From positions 13,516,001 to 13,580,000 of the forward strand of contig NC_052620.1 of assembly GCF_016545825.1 (NCBI RefSeq): 64,000 nt of DNA, written 5' to 3'. Under the pieces are notes generated by a model that worked only from the letters and a program-made list of their open reading frames with translations, searched no databases and was not told where the DNA came from. The position numbers and the translations under genes are program-made. Source of the DNA: Eucalyptus grandis (lineage: Eukaryota > Streptophyta > Magnoliopsida > Myrtales > Myrtaceae). Shown here one piece after another: positions 10,420-21,185 of this stretch (the stretch's first letter is position 1; each line of letters begins with the position of its first letter).

Positions 10420-11550
10420 TATAATTTTACATTAATATGAGTAGTAAATTAGCAATTTGAATCTTCTCTGCTAAAGGACATAAATAAAAATAAAAAAAAT
10501 TTAACGTTAAGACTTTTTTTGCAAAATGATTACATATATTTGGAGGGCTAATTTTGGGGTTGTTCGGACCTTCTATTCGATGCAATATTGAATTAAGCAA
10601 GCTTTAATGACCAATATAATACATTCCGTATAAATTAAAATGGGCAATAGAAGCGGAGATAACTCAAACGATGTAAGAATTTTCGATACAATGGCTTCCA
10701 TCAGTCGAGTTCATGCAAGAAAAAAACATGAAAAGATCAATTACTCACATGCATAAAGGAAAGAAATTTGAAGTATCGCCAAAATAATTTTGATTTTTCT
10801 CTCGTTTTGATTAAGAAGAAAAGTGAGGTGATGGGCTAAGATTAAGCCATGGATTTCTTTTTATTTTTATTTTTATTTTTCTTTCTTTTTTATCTATCTT
10901 ACTCTAACTCTCAAATTACTCTTAGACTTTTGCTTTGCTTCTCTACAAAGTGTGGGAGTCAACCCCACACTTGAAATCACATGTCCCCATCCCCACCTCT
11001 CCCTTCCCATACGAGAAGGGCGACCACTTAGGCAACCACTAATGGTTGCCATAGATCCCATCTTGACAAGCTCATCCCCAACAAATTCCCCATTTTTCTA
11101 ATGTTATTTTTCAATTTCGTTGGGACCTTTTCATAACTAATTAATGGGCCGCCAATGGGCTGAAATTAATGCACTCTCTAATTTACCCCCCCTGTCAACA
11201 CTATTACTAATTAGTAATTCTGTGATTACTTAGACTTCATTTGTTTTATGAAAAATGGATAATTTGAAAAATACACTTTCCTAAAAACGATTTGTTGTGT
11301 CGATTGAAATAATTAGTCAGTAAAAATGTTTTAATTATCAACAATAATTTATGTCTCAATTTTTTCTTGAATAATGAAAATATTTTTCATTTGTTCATTT
11401 TTATATGCAATACAAGCGATCACTGTTAGTAATTTTTTTTTTATTTTCGCGAAATATATGGAATCTTTGATCTAATTAAATCAATAATCAAAATCATTTC
11501 ATTTGAAATTCTGAATATACACCTCATAGACCATCATTTTCCTTTATACA
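10420..11550 (+). repeat. Duplicated block related to the EH gene upstream region
   Basis: Positions 10670-11240 align in order with 19640-20165, upstream of the EH-domain gene: ATTTTC-ATAC and AGTCGAG, GATGGGCTA, CTCATC-CAACAAATT, TAATGGGCCGCCAAT and CACTATTACTAAT. The match resumes at 11490-11550 with ATCATTTCATTTGAA and GACCATCATTTT, as at 20700-20735. Positions 10420-10600 also resemble 17200-17380. It looks like an old segmental copy of the EH promoter region, with 10943-11235 repeated inverted at 838-1170. A dispersed repeat is the alternative. Confidence 0.6.
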
Positions 11551-12300
11551 ATTTACCAGCAAATCCTAGGAAAAAGGCTTATGAGAAATTCGTCATCGTT
11601 GGCAACATTATGTTCAATAGGGCATGGTGTGCATCAATCACCTTTATGGCCATTCAAGGAATTGATTTCCTTCCTTGGTGTGCTTGCATTCAACAGACAT
11701 GAAGAGCCTCGGGAATTGTCGTGCATATTTCACTGACAATATTAGATAATAGTCGACCAAAATTTGCTGCAACTTTGAGAAGAAAGGAAAACGATATGTG
11801 AAACTAAATTTACTTTGAATGATCTCTTAATTTCTATGTGTTTGTTTTCCTTTTTACAACCCTTAATTTTACTGGTGATTCCATTTGTATTTGATGACAT
11901 GGTGCGTGCCACATAGGCTTTCATGTCGATCGGTAAGTTTTTAGTAAAGTTTTAGTACTTATAACATTACTCCTTCTTTTCTGTTCATTTTTTATTTGTT
12001 AATTGCCCACAATTACATCGCAACCCATGCAAATGGAGACATCAGGCGACACCAACTCCCGTATACAAACTTCCTTGGGAGAAAGTGCCACCTCACAATC
12101 TATTGGAAGTGAAAGAAGAAATAAAATAAGCAAGAACCTATGCATGTCTGACTCATATTTATCACAAAGAATGATATTTTAATACTTCAAACATTCATCA
12201 TCAGTTACATCGAGAGCAATTATTTTACTGGGAGGCAATTGTCAGTCTAAGCAATCAAGTATGGAGAATATGGAGGTAATCCGATGTCTTGGAGGTCCAT
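11551..12300. other. Intergenic DNA downstream of the minus-strand germin-like gene
   Basis: No gene recognised. Positions 12150-12308 are the likely 3' untranslated region of the minus-strand germin-like gene, with TTTATC and AATGATATTTTAATAC AT-rich stretches. Confidence 0.4.
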
Positions 12301-12308
12301 GTATCCGC

Positions 12309-13074
12309 TTAATTGTCATACCAAAACTGTGCCTGAAGGTAGTCAACCACCTTCTTATCCACTTGGAAGGCCTTGGTGAGAACATCAGCCGAAATGGGCG
12401 GCTTCGATCCGAACACTGCATTAGCAATGGTAATGACTCCCGGGTTTTGGCTACTCGGAGCGGCGAAGGCCAGTGCGGGCGTCTTTCCGATGTTCAGCTG
12501 GAAGTGGATGAGACCGATTGGGAACACAAACACATCCCCTTTGTACAAGACTTTGGTGAAGAAGGTGTTGTTCAATTGGTTGGATGTGACAAAGCCGACA
12601 AGCAATGTGCCCTCAGCCACGACCAGAATTTCGGTCCCACGAGGGTGAGTGTGGGGAGGATTCAGGCCACCTGGAGCGAAGTCAATACGAGCCATGGAAA
12701 TACCAAGAGTGTTGATTCCTGGAAATTGGTCCACAAAAGCGGGGTGACTTTCGATCCGAGTGGGTTTGCAGTATTCCCTGGATATCTGAACCCTTTAAAG
12801 AGGAAATCTTCTGCTGTAACTTGTTTTGGGTCCTTGCAAAACTTTCCATTCACAAATACTGCATAAGAAACAAAATTCATGTTATTTGGCTTATTTAAGC
12901 AGAAACTCTTTTTGGAGCATAAGAACAGAAATACGCAAGCGACGCTGTAGCAGATCTCCAACCTTTGGGATCGTTGATGGCCACGCAGAAGTCCTGAAGA
13001 GGACTCGGGTCATAGGCAAAAGCGGTGGCGGTTGCCAGAGCCAAGATGAGAAGGCTAATTGGAAGAAACTTCAT
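12309..13074 (-). pseudogene. Germin-like protein with a one-base frameshift
   Basis: Encodes a secreted cupin of the germin-like family. Exon 1 (13074-12963) starts at MKFLPISLLILALATATAFA, a signal peptide, and ends in [11 protein letters not shown] 104-bp GT-AG intron (12962-12859) follows. Exon 2 runs from [11 protein letters not shown] to FWYDN and a stop at 12309. The cupin metal ligands are present: [10 protein letters not shown] (His, His, Glu) and GLIHFQLN (His). Near 12740-12750 the frame slips: compared with the plus-strand paralog, one base is missing between SKVT and FVDQFPG, so translation continues as TPLLWTNF and leaves the cupin frame. Either this is a recent pseudogene or a sequence error; everything downstream is uninterrupted, so decay is very recent if real. 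It would otherwise act in the apoplast, usually as a Mn-binding oligomer. Confidence 0.88.
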
Positions 13075-13171
13075 TGTGGTTGCGCACCGGAGAGCTGGGG
13101 CTTCAATGTCTTCTCTTCTTGGGTTTGCTTGAGATAGGAGCGAGATGTCTTGCATGGAGACATTATCCCTT

Positions 13172-13179
13172 CTTATAAA
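13172..13179 (-). promoter_or_regulatory. TATA box of the minus-strand germin-like gene
   Basis: TTTATAAG on the minus strand, about 100 bp upstream of the ATG at 13074, at a spacing usual for a plant TATA box plus leader. Confidence 0.5.
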
Positions 13180-13209
13180 TGATGGTGGTGTTGACCCAGT
13201 CCAAAACTT

Positions 13210-13990
13210 TCTCGGGTAAGCGACCCTTGCCGGATCTATACCAAGTCTCCTACGCGCTGGTTAATATTTTACTCCCGGAGATGAATTGATCCGAACTGCT
13301 CCAACAAAAAGCCCCTTACTCTGACCCATCCTCTTTCCCAGATAAGAAAAGGCGTGGTATCTGACATGGACGTGGACTTCTTCAATCCTATTTAAATATT
13401 CGGTTTTCTTCTTTACTGTTTTGATGTGCTGCGCAGATTCAAGTTCATCATATGATGACATCAATCTGTCAATTAAAAAAGATGCAGGAAGCGGGGATTT
13501 CACATGCATCTCCGTCCTCCACCAGGAGAAGACTTTCCAAGATATCATGTTTACTTTCTTATACAAAACATGCAGGGTGTTCACACATAAAGAGAACATC
13601 CATAAATCATCAGTTCCCTCAGTTTTCTATGTCTGATTATCCACGCTCTAAAAATTCGAACGTAGCATCTAAAGTTGAACTAGCCCGATGCATCCATTAT
13701 AGACTATAAAATCCGAGAATATTAAAAAGATGAAAAATAAAGGGGGAATCCTTCACGTCGAAAGATCGAAGGACTAATTCTCGACGAGAAGGCGTTTATT
13801 TCTACAAGCAAGGTAGAAACATGAGGTCATCGAGGTGGCAGAACGATTCACCAGCAACACGGAAGAATAAACGATTGTTGTGGACTTGGCAACGTTCCTG
13901 GCTTCAGCTGCTTCCTGCAGGCCAATATTGTTTGTTTTTTTTTCAACAATTCCTGCAGGCCAATTGACTGGGACCGAGTCCAATGACTAA
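13210..13990. other. Intergenic spacer between divergent germin-like genes
   Basis: About 800 bp without a supported gene. GACTGGGTCAACACC-like sequence upstream of the minus gene and GACTGGGACCGAGTCC before the plus gene are loosely alike, which may be shared promoter sequence. The spacer probably holds both promoters. Confidence 0.45.
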
Positions 13991-13994
13991 CTAC

Positions 13995-14001
13995 TATAAA
14001 T
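13995..14001 (+). promoter_or_regulatory. TATA box of the plus-strand germin-like gene
   Basis: TATAAAT in ACTACTATAAATGGAG, about 94 bp upstream of the first ATG. This matches the TATA-to-ATG spacing of the paralogous minus-strand gene. Confidence 0.65.
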
Positions 14002-14088
14002 GGAGTTGCTGCACATTCAGCAATTCCCATCTATCCTCAACGAAACAGAATTTCCTAGACAGGCTAAACCAAGCTCAGAAATTTTTCC

Positions 14089-14757
14089 ATGATGAAGTTC
14101 CTTCTGACATTTGTCCTCTTGGCTTTGGCATCATGCCATGCCTTTGCCTCCGACCCGAGTCCTCTTCAGGACTTCTGTGTGGCTGTCAACGACCCCAACT
14201 CTGCGGTGTTTGTGAATGGGAAGTTCTGCAAGGACCCAAAGCTCGTCATCGCAGATGATTTCTCCTTCACAAAGTTCAGATACCCCGGGAGCACATCGAA
14301 TCCGCTTGCATCCAAAGTCACGACTGCTTTCGTCGACCAATTCCCAGGACTCAACACACTGGGCATCGCCACGGCTCGCCTTGATTTTGCTCCCTACGGT
14401 CTGAACCCTCCCCACATTCATCCTCGTGGCACGGAGATGCTATTGGTCGTGGAGGGTACACTCCACGTCGGTTTCGTTACATCCAACCAATTAAACAACA
14501 CCCTCTTTACCAAAGTCCTGACCAAAGGAGATGTTTTCGTGTTTCCGCAAGGCCTCATTCACTTCCAGCTGAATATTGGACAAACAAATGCACTGGCTTT
14601 TGCTTTCTTGAGCAGCCAGAACCCGGGACTCATAACAATCGCGAATACAGTCTTTGGATCCAAGCCAATCAATGTCGATGTCCTCACAAAGGCTTTCCAA
14701 GTGGACAACAAACTGATCAACTATCTCCAGGCACAGAACTGGTTTGAAAACCATTAG
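14089..14757 (+). CDS. Germin-like protein (secreted cupin), intact
   Basis: A complete 222-residue protein in one uninterrupted frame; two Met codons (14089 and 14092) are possible starts and the second matches the paralog. Residues 1-21 form a signal peptide ([19 protein letters not shown]). The paired cysteines (DFC and KFC) of germins are present. Germin box A is [12 protein letters not shown], with the two His and the Glu; box B is [16 protein letters not shown], with the third His. An N-glycosylation site (NNT) lies near residue 145. Length equals the usual 210-230 residues. The minus-strand paralog at 12309-13074 has an intron at the DFCVA-NDP position that this gene lacks. The product should be a Mn-binding apoplastic oligomer; whether it has oxalate oxidase, superoxide dismutase or only binding activity cannot be told. 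Confidence 0.95.
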   Translation: MMKFLLTFVLLALASCHAFASDPSPLQDFCVAVNDPNSAVFVNGKFCKDPKLVIADDFSFTKFRYPGSTSNPLASKVTTAFVDQFPGLNTLGIATARLDFAPYGLNPPHIHPRGTEMLLVVEGTLHVGFVTSNQLNNTLFTKVLTKGDVFVFPQGLIHFQLNIGQTNALAFAFLSSQNPGLITIANTVFGSKPINVDVLTKAFQVDNKLINYLQAQNWFENH

Positions 14758-15287
14758 GAAGATGTTGTCAGGAACTATTGTTTTTGTTCATTACATTACG
14801 AAGAATAATTCTTCAGAATATCATACTGAATTCTGGATACTAATACAATTGCTTGTTATTTGATATTTGACAAGATTCCACTCTTTGTTATCTCTCTCTC
14901 TCTCTCCCTCTCTCCCTCTCTCTCTCTCTCTGGCTCTACATCATTTATTGAAATGAAATTACATATCAGATAACAATAGGTATCATATATCAATACTGCA
15001 ATAAAAAATGGATTTTTATTCATAGTCTCATCCTAAGCTCTACTTGATATGCTTAGCCTTTTGCTGGGTCATTCACATGATTAGGATTCGTCTCCAATAA
15101 CTCAACACAAGTCGGTGAACGAAAAAGGGCAAACTGTTGACAAATGCTCAACTCAATTCTGTTTTTTCCTCACTTTTCCAAATGGTAATCAGTCAACCTA
15201 ATCATCTCGTCTTTCAGAATGTGTCGAGCTCCCTTCACTCTATTTCTTAAAGCATGTCCAATAATTATATATATTTTTTAATTAATA
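14758..15287. other. 3' region of the germin-like gene and intergenic DNA
   Basis: Starts with the probable 3' untranslated region of the plus-strand germin-like gene. Contains a CT-rich microsatellite (about 14889-14932). No gene after that. Confidence 0.5.
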
Positions 15288-15621
15288 TCACTAAAAAGCA
15301 CAAACTAGTATATTCATGCAACATTTATCCCAAACTAATTTTCGTAATCACAAAAATCTAGAAACCGATACACTCATGTCACATTTACCTCAAACTATTT
15401 TTTGTGTCACCAAAAATCACAAACTAATATTCATGTTAGAAAAAAATTTCAATATTTGGGTAAATATAATACATATCTACTAATTTGTGGTAAAGTTGAC
15501 ACAGTTGTATCAGTTTGAAATTTTTTATATTACAAAAATTAATTTAGGGTAAACATGAAATGGATATATCTATTTAAATTAGTTACGGTAAATGTAACCT
15601 ATCAATTTGTGCTTTTTGGTA
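15288..15621. mobile_element. Inverted-repeat element (MITE-like)
   Basis: AAAAAGCACAAACTAGTA at the left pairs with the inverse of CAATTTGTGCTTTTTGG at the right. Inside each arm are several copies of a phrase like CAAACTGATACACTCATGTCA and ACATTTACCTCAAAC, in opposite sense in the two arms. No ORF. Its ends are approximate and no TSD was identified. Confidence 0.55.
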
Positions 15622-17199
15622 GGGGTGGGCATTGATCCTGATCTAGCTCAAGAACCGGACCAAACCAAACTAAGCCATCTAGTTAAGGGTAGTTCCAACG
15701 AAATTGGTCCGGTTCTTGGTTCCCAAAATTTGGACTCCCAAGAACCGATCCCGATTTCTTAAGTAGAACCAGAATGAATCGAACCGCAAAACTTGCTGCC
15801 CTAAATTAAAATTTAGGGCTTGAGCGACTTTTCATCATTTCATCTCCCTCAGGGTGATTAACAATTAAGATGAGTCTAGGTCTTCATGCTTCTTAAGATT
15901 ACTCTTCATTTCTCTCTATTTAGTCACCTGCTCAACCTTCCGACTCGCGACGACCTTAGAGTTCGAAAAGTTCAAATCTTGGGTGATTCCATCATACATG
16001 ATGGGGTTGCAAAAATTTCTGGATAGTTTCATCTCTCTCGCGCTTGACGCTCGGTCCCTGCGATCAACTCCCACTCATCGCTATATGGAGCCCTTTCTCT
16101 TTCCACATGAAAACAAGGTAAATTTCTTGATTTATTTGGTTTATCTTTCCTTTCATTTTTTCCTGCATTCACAATTCTCTTCTTCCGAGACTTAAATTGA
16201 ACTGGGGAGTGAGTATTTGGGTAGGCTGGCGCCGTCGTGGGGATCAGAGGGCTTGCAAGGGTTCCAGTCGTCAGGTTTGGTGGAGAAGGAGGAAGTGAAA
16301 GCAAAGAAATGTAGCTGATGCTTCAGTTCTTCGATGCCGAGGAAAGATTTGCTTCTTAAATGGATCAGTTGCAAGTGTTGCCATAGTCCAAGAATCTCCT
16401 TCCAGCATGTCTCTTGCTGTTCAAATATAGTCAATAATTAATACAATTTACCACCCCCCACATGCCACCATGGACATCGTTGAGCGCCGCCCACCACTGC
16501 CGTTCGTTGCTGCCCATAATCGTCCACCGCCACCCTTGCCTCCCGCTGCCTCCAACCGCCACCGCTCACCGTCTAACGCCACCTAAAAACCAGGTAGAGG
16601 AGGAGTAGAAGAGAACAAAAAAGAAAAAAAAATTCTTAAAAAATTTTACATCACAAAAACTTGTAAGTCATAGCAAATACATTATTGTTCTTTTTCTATT
16701 CTAGGAATAAAAAATTTGTACAGTTACCAAATGTATTGTTTTACTCAGAAATTATTACAGAGAATATAAATAAATAAATAGAACTATTTCTTAAAAAACA
16801 TTGTTTCAAAAAATAGAAATATTACCAAATGCATCTTAAGCATACACCGACATCCTTGTGCCACATACTTTTTACTATTTGAGATGCATTAGATGTATCT
16901 AGTCCTACCGAGGACCAGAGAGAGAGAAACCGGTCCAATTCTCGAGTGGATAAGATCGGTTCACATTCTTGATTTCAAGATGGAAATCGACCCTTCCTAT
17001 AATCAATTACCTATGCTTCTTGGTGGTATTAGGCTCTTTTTCTTTTTTTTGGCAAATTAGGGCCGAAGTTTACAATGACTAAGGAATTGTTACATGGTTG
17101 TAATATTTTATTTTATTTTTTACTTTAGAAAATCACTTTTCAAAAAACATTTATACCTTTCTAAAGTCATGACCATCTTTTCACAATCTACGTGCTACT
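15622..17199. other. Repeat-derived intergenic DNA
   Basis: Begins with TAGGGGTGGGCATTGATC and several GAACCGGACC-type phrases, wording shared with the hAT element at 48574-49887, so a degraded relative is likely. Positions 16440-16840 have a GC-rich CCGCC core and an AT-rich flank ending TACCAAATGCATCTTAAG, resembling half of the MITE at 7448-7980. Short frames here show no family resemblance. Confidence 0.45.
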
Positions 17200-17745
17200 T
17201 CAAATTTTTCTAATAATAAATTTTACATTAATGTGACCGGTGAATTTGCCTGTTGCATCTCATCATCAAAATGACATAAATATAATGTTTTTCTTAAATT
17301 TTATACTCTTTTTTTTTTGTAATTCTTGAAAAAAAAAAAAATTCGGCATCTTTGGAGGGCTCCTTCATATTCGATTTATGCTTTTTCCTAGCTTTGTCAG
17401 CCCCCTCTTAATCTCCGCTTCGACTGGGAAGTTCAGAATTGGGAAGTGGCCAAAACCTCACCTCGCCACTGATCCTCTCTCTGGCCCCCTCCCCCTCTGG
17501 TTCCTCCCTGCTCGGGTCATCGTCGGAGGTCGAAGAGGAAGGCTGCCGCTCTTCTTTATCTTGTTGCTCCATGATTCCACACACTCTAACTCAGCAGCGG
17601 CGAGAGATTCCCCGAATCAAGCGGCGATCGGTGGGTGGGACCGTCCATGGCGTGAACCAACTGACCAATGTGGATCTCTTCGATTTGTATTTTAGGAGGA
17701 TGGATTTGGATTAAGATGGCCGGGTCGGCAGCCTTGAGGCATAAA
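17200..17745 (+). pseudogene. Broken copy of the EH gene 5' end
   Basis: From about 17374 the sequence follows the 5' untranslated region and first exon of the EH-domain gene at 20870-21295: CGGCGATCGGTGGGTGGG, then the ATGGCG equivalent at 17647, then CCAATGTGGATCTCTTCGA and a copy of the LFDLYFRR-DLD segment. Relative to the functional copy the ATG region has lost bases, so the ATG frame stops at once. The DLDRDG motif reads DLD-stop. Similarity ends near 17745, inside exon 1, and no other exon was found. Positions 17200-17380 also resemble 10420-10600. It is a truncated duplicate without coding potential. Confidence 0.85.
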
Positions 17746-18225
17746 TAATGTACTTGCATTTAGCTGTTCCTTCATTAACATCGTTTTGAGGGGATGGATG
17801 ACTCATGATGCATTGGATGATACATCAAAATCAACCCGAAAAAAAGAACTAGTAAGATGTTATTTATCTCCTGAAGCAAGCTCTTCCATAGTTGAAATAG
17901 AAAGGCATTTATTTGGCTTTAGGATGTAGGGATAGCAAATTCTTTGCCTGTCACACATATATGAAGCAGTAGACTTGTATTTTGTGTTTACTTTCACAGT
18001 GAGAAAAAGAAAAAAAAAACTGAAAAGAATTGCAACTAAAGAAGTTAAATCATCCTTCTAATCTTACATGTCATGCTTGAAAACTTCTCTCTCATAGCAT
18101 ATAACTTGGATAATGCATTTGTCATGTCCATGTGCTCAATCGGAAGTTTTGCCAAGCAGAGAACTTCGATTCTCAATTAAGTCAACAATGTTTTCCTAAA
18201 ATCTTCCCATGTCGACATCACTAAT
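17746..18225. other. Intergenic DNA
   Basis: No recognisable gene. It separates the broken EH copy from the LRR-kinase pseudogene. Confidence 0.4.
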
Positions 18226-19523
18226 TTAGGCATCACCGATCCTTACAGGATACTCCGTAAATAGCAGTGAAGGGTCTAGGATCTTCACCAAGCTTTCGTG
18301 TTGAGCAGTTTTGATGAAATCATAGGGGGTCCATCTATACTTATACATAATATTAGTAGGTCTTATTCTAGTGAACATCTCAAGCAACGATATCTCGAAG
18401 CTGCACACATCTCCCTACAAAGATGAAGTACCACTGATGCCATATTCTAGAAAGCAACATTGATTTTGTCATGTTAGATGGGTACTTAGCTTTGGAAATT
18501 CATTTTCTTCACTAGAATTTAGCATTTTAAATAAGCTATTAACTTGGACCCACATGATTATAAAGTAGAAGGATTAACAAACCTAGAGTTACATAGCCAA
18601 TGGTTTTTTTTAACCCATTGGAGCTTGCTTGACATTGAGAAGCATCTAATTTTGTGCTTGCGTGAAGTAATTGTGCTAGTACGAAATCACACACTTGAGC
18701 TACCATGTGATGATCAAGAATAACGTTGCTTGGATTTAGATCACCGTATGCGATGCTCGTTTGACAATGGTGGTCAAGATATTCAGTGGAATAAGTCGCA
18801 TCAATGGTAATGTCTAACCTTTGGCAGAGATTAAGCTTTGGCATGTCAAGCTAAGTTTTGCTAGATGGAATTATTGTTCTAAACTACCATTTCACATCAA
18901 GTCATAGACTTGAGCCTTAGATTCCACTTGAAATCGTTGCTCAAACAAATAGTGAATACATTGACAAGATTTTGGTGGTATATGTTTCTTAGCGCTTCAC
19001 ATTCTGCCAAGAAGCTCTTAAAAGTCCCGTTTTGATTTAGTTTGAGCACTTTTACTTCCACCAATCCATTTCCATCCAGCATTCCTCTATCATAGAGCCA
19101 TGGCTCCCCTAGACAATCAAATTAGATGGCAAGAATTCATTGGTCACTTGGTGGAGCTTTGTATGGGAAAGCTTTTGGAAGTGCTCCTATGTTGGTAATG
19201 TAGCTAGGTCTCGTTGTAAATTTCCTCCTCTAGTATGCAACACCAATGAAGCATGTCAACACGATTAAAGATAAGACAGATACCGCCATAGATAATTTTA
19301 ATTTTGGAAGATTTCTCTAATTCTTTGTGTCATGGACTTTGCACGTGGGAAGTCCAAGTTTCTTGATGCCTCCACATAGTTCTTTGTTTTCAATTATTGA
19401 TATGCACTTTGCATCTCTATAAATCCCCTCCCACGGCACCTCTCCTTCAAGGTTGTCGAAATATAGATTCAACGCTTCAAGGACAATGAAATATTCGAAA
19501 TAGATGGGAATTTGACTAGACAA
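18226..19523 (-). pseudogene. LRR receptor-like kinase (EFR/XII type), C-terminal relic
   Basis: Read from right to left on the minus strand, pieces of one LRR receptor kinase appear in order. They are the end of the LRR domain (LNLYFDNLEGEVPWEGIYRD, then NKELCGGIKKLGLPTC), a membrane segment (SVLSLIVLTCFIGVAY followed by a stop), the start of the kinase (VKVLKLNQNGTFKSFLAECE), and the catalytic part. The catalytic loop reads IAYGDLNPSNVILD where HCDLKPSN is expected, and the DFG region reads VCDFVLAQL. The C-terminus has LLEMFTRIRPT. Stops and frameshifts separate the pieces and the catalytic residues are altered, so this is a dead copy. The upstream LRR repeats are not in the window beyond about 19530. 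Confidence 0.87.
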
Positions 19524-19839
19524 TTTGTTTCTCTGAAAAAATTATATATCTTCAAAGCACTAATTTTGGATTAGTTTGCATTTTCTATTTTTAGTTAAGC
19601 AAATTTTAGTTGATAACATAATATATTCGAGATAAATCAAATTACCGGCATCGAAAATGGAGATAGATTCAAATGCTATTAGAATTTTCCATACGGTGTA
19701 AGTCGAGCACTATTCCATACATACTTCAAGTGGTCGCGTTTCATCACTCATTTCATTCAAGGAGGAAAAAAAAAAAAAAAACCTAAAGAGGAACAATGCT
19801 ATGCTCGCTTGTTAAAAAGTAAATTCGAAATATTGTCAA

Positions 19840-19842
19840 AAT

Positions 19843-19874
<32 letters not shown>

Positions 19875-19875
19875 G
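19840..19875. repeat. Poly(T) tract
   Basis: More than thirty consecutive T residues just before the EH upstream block. Confidence 0.95.
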
Positions 19876-19879
19876 GGAT

Positions 19880-20165
19880 TACAAAGAAAAGCCAAATCGA
19901 TGGGCTATGATGATTAGGCTTATGCATCTCATCTCGACAGGCCCCTCCCTAACAAAATTTCCTTTCCCCATTTCCCTAAAATTTCATTTTTTTCCCCATT
20001 TCGTCGAGTCCCTTTCATTATTAAAAAAAGAAAAGAAAAAAGAAGAGAAGTCCCTTTCTTCATTAATTAATGGGCCGCCAATTGGGCCGGAAATCGGCGC
20101 GATCTCCCCATTTTGCCCTTGTCTTCCGGCACTATTACTAATCCCAAAGTTCAATTAAACTGATA
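19880..20165 (+). promoter_or_regulatory. Conserved block upstream of the EH gene
   Basis: About 1 kb upstream of the EH start codon. It shares an ordered set of phrases (GATGGGCTA, CTCATC, TTAATTAATGGGCCGCCAAT, CACTATTACTAAT) with 10800-11240 and, inverted, with 838-1170. GGGCC-type motifs occur in the GGGCCGCC element. Position relative to the gene suggests promoter sequence; presence in three copies means it could also be repeat sequence. Confidence 0.4.
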
Positions 20166-20340
20166 ATTTAAAGGGATAAGTTATGACTAAAAGAAAAAAA
20201 AGAGGATAAATACAATGACTTATCAAGAAAGTGTACTTTAATTCTAAAATTTTCAAAAAGTCCTCGTAAATCCTAAAATTTATTATAAAAGTGTCATGAA
20301 GTCTTAAAATTTGTTATAAAAGTACAATAAAATTTCAAAA

Positions 20341-20577
20341 CTTTCAAAAATACAATTAAATCTTAAAATTTGTGAAATTGACTAAATCAAGTCCTCGATT
20401 AATAACATTTTTTTAAAATTTTTATAATGCAATTACACTTTTGTGAGATTTTAAGACTTTCAAAAATGCAATTAAGTCTTAAAATTTGTATAATTGACTA
20501 AATCAAATCCTCGATTAATAACATTTTTTTAAAAATTTTATGATGCAATTACATTTTTGTGATAAATTTTAAAATTT
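20341..20577 (+). repeat. Tandem duplication of about 119 bp
   Basis: 20341-20459 and 20460-20577 both read AAATACAATTAA or AAATGCAATTAA, then TCTTAAAATTTGT, TTGACTAAATCAA, TCCTCGATTAATAACATTTT and ATGCAATTACA. AT-rich, non-coding, between the conserved upstream block and the 5' leader of the EH gene. Confidence 0.85.
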
Positions 20578-21185
20578 AATTACACTTTCAAAAATTTTGA
20601 GACTTCATTGATAAGTTTTAGAACTTTTAAAATTTTATGAATCAATTGTATTTTGGTAGTAAATCTTAAGACTTTTAGTGCATTCATCCTTAATTTAAAT
20701 ATCATTTCATTTGAACTCGAAGGAGACCATCATTTTTTTCATTTGATTAAAAAAAAAAAATTGGTTTCCGCAGGTTAAATCGGAGGAAAGAAAAAAAGTC
20801 GGGAGAGAAACCCGTCGCCATCGTCATTCGTCGTCATCGTCTTCTTCTTCTTCTTCATCTTCGTCGATTTCCTCCTTTCTCAGTCTCTCCGATTTCCCCA
20901 TTTCCTCCCCTTCTCCCAATCTCCGATTCGACGGCGAAGTCCGGAATCGGGAAGCGGCCGAAACCCTCGCCGACCGGCGCCGATCTCTCTCTCTCTCTCT
21001 CTCCGATTCCTCTTCGGTCGGGTCGTCGGCGGCGGAGGCGAAGGCGGCAGCCGCCGCTGTCTCTATGTTGTGGCTCCGTGATCCCGCGCTCTGACTGACC
21101 CGGCGGCGGCGGCGGCGGCGGCGGCGAGGGATTTCCCGAATCGGGCGGCGATCGGTGGGTGGGTGGGTGGCGGGGGGACGGGCCC

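Noticed and set aside
12261..12866. 201-codon plus-strand ORF
   Set aside because: It is the antisense shadow of the germin-like gene on the minus strand, which has clear cupin motifs.
15622..17000. Complete hAT element starting TAGGGGTGGGC
   Set aside because: The left end resembles the hAT element at 48574, but I found no matching right end or 8-bp target duplication, so I did not call it a mobile element.
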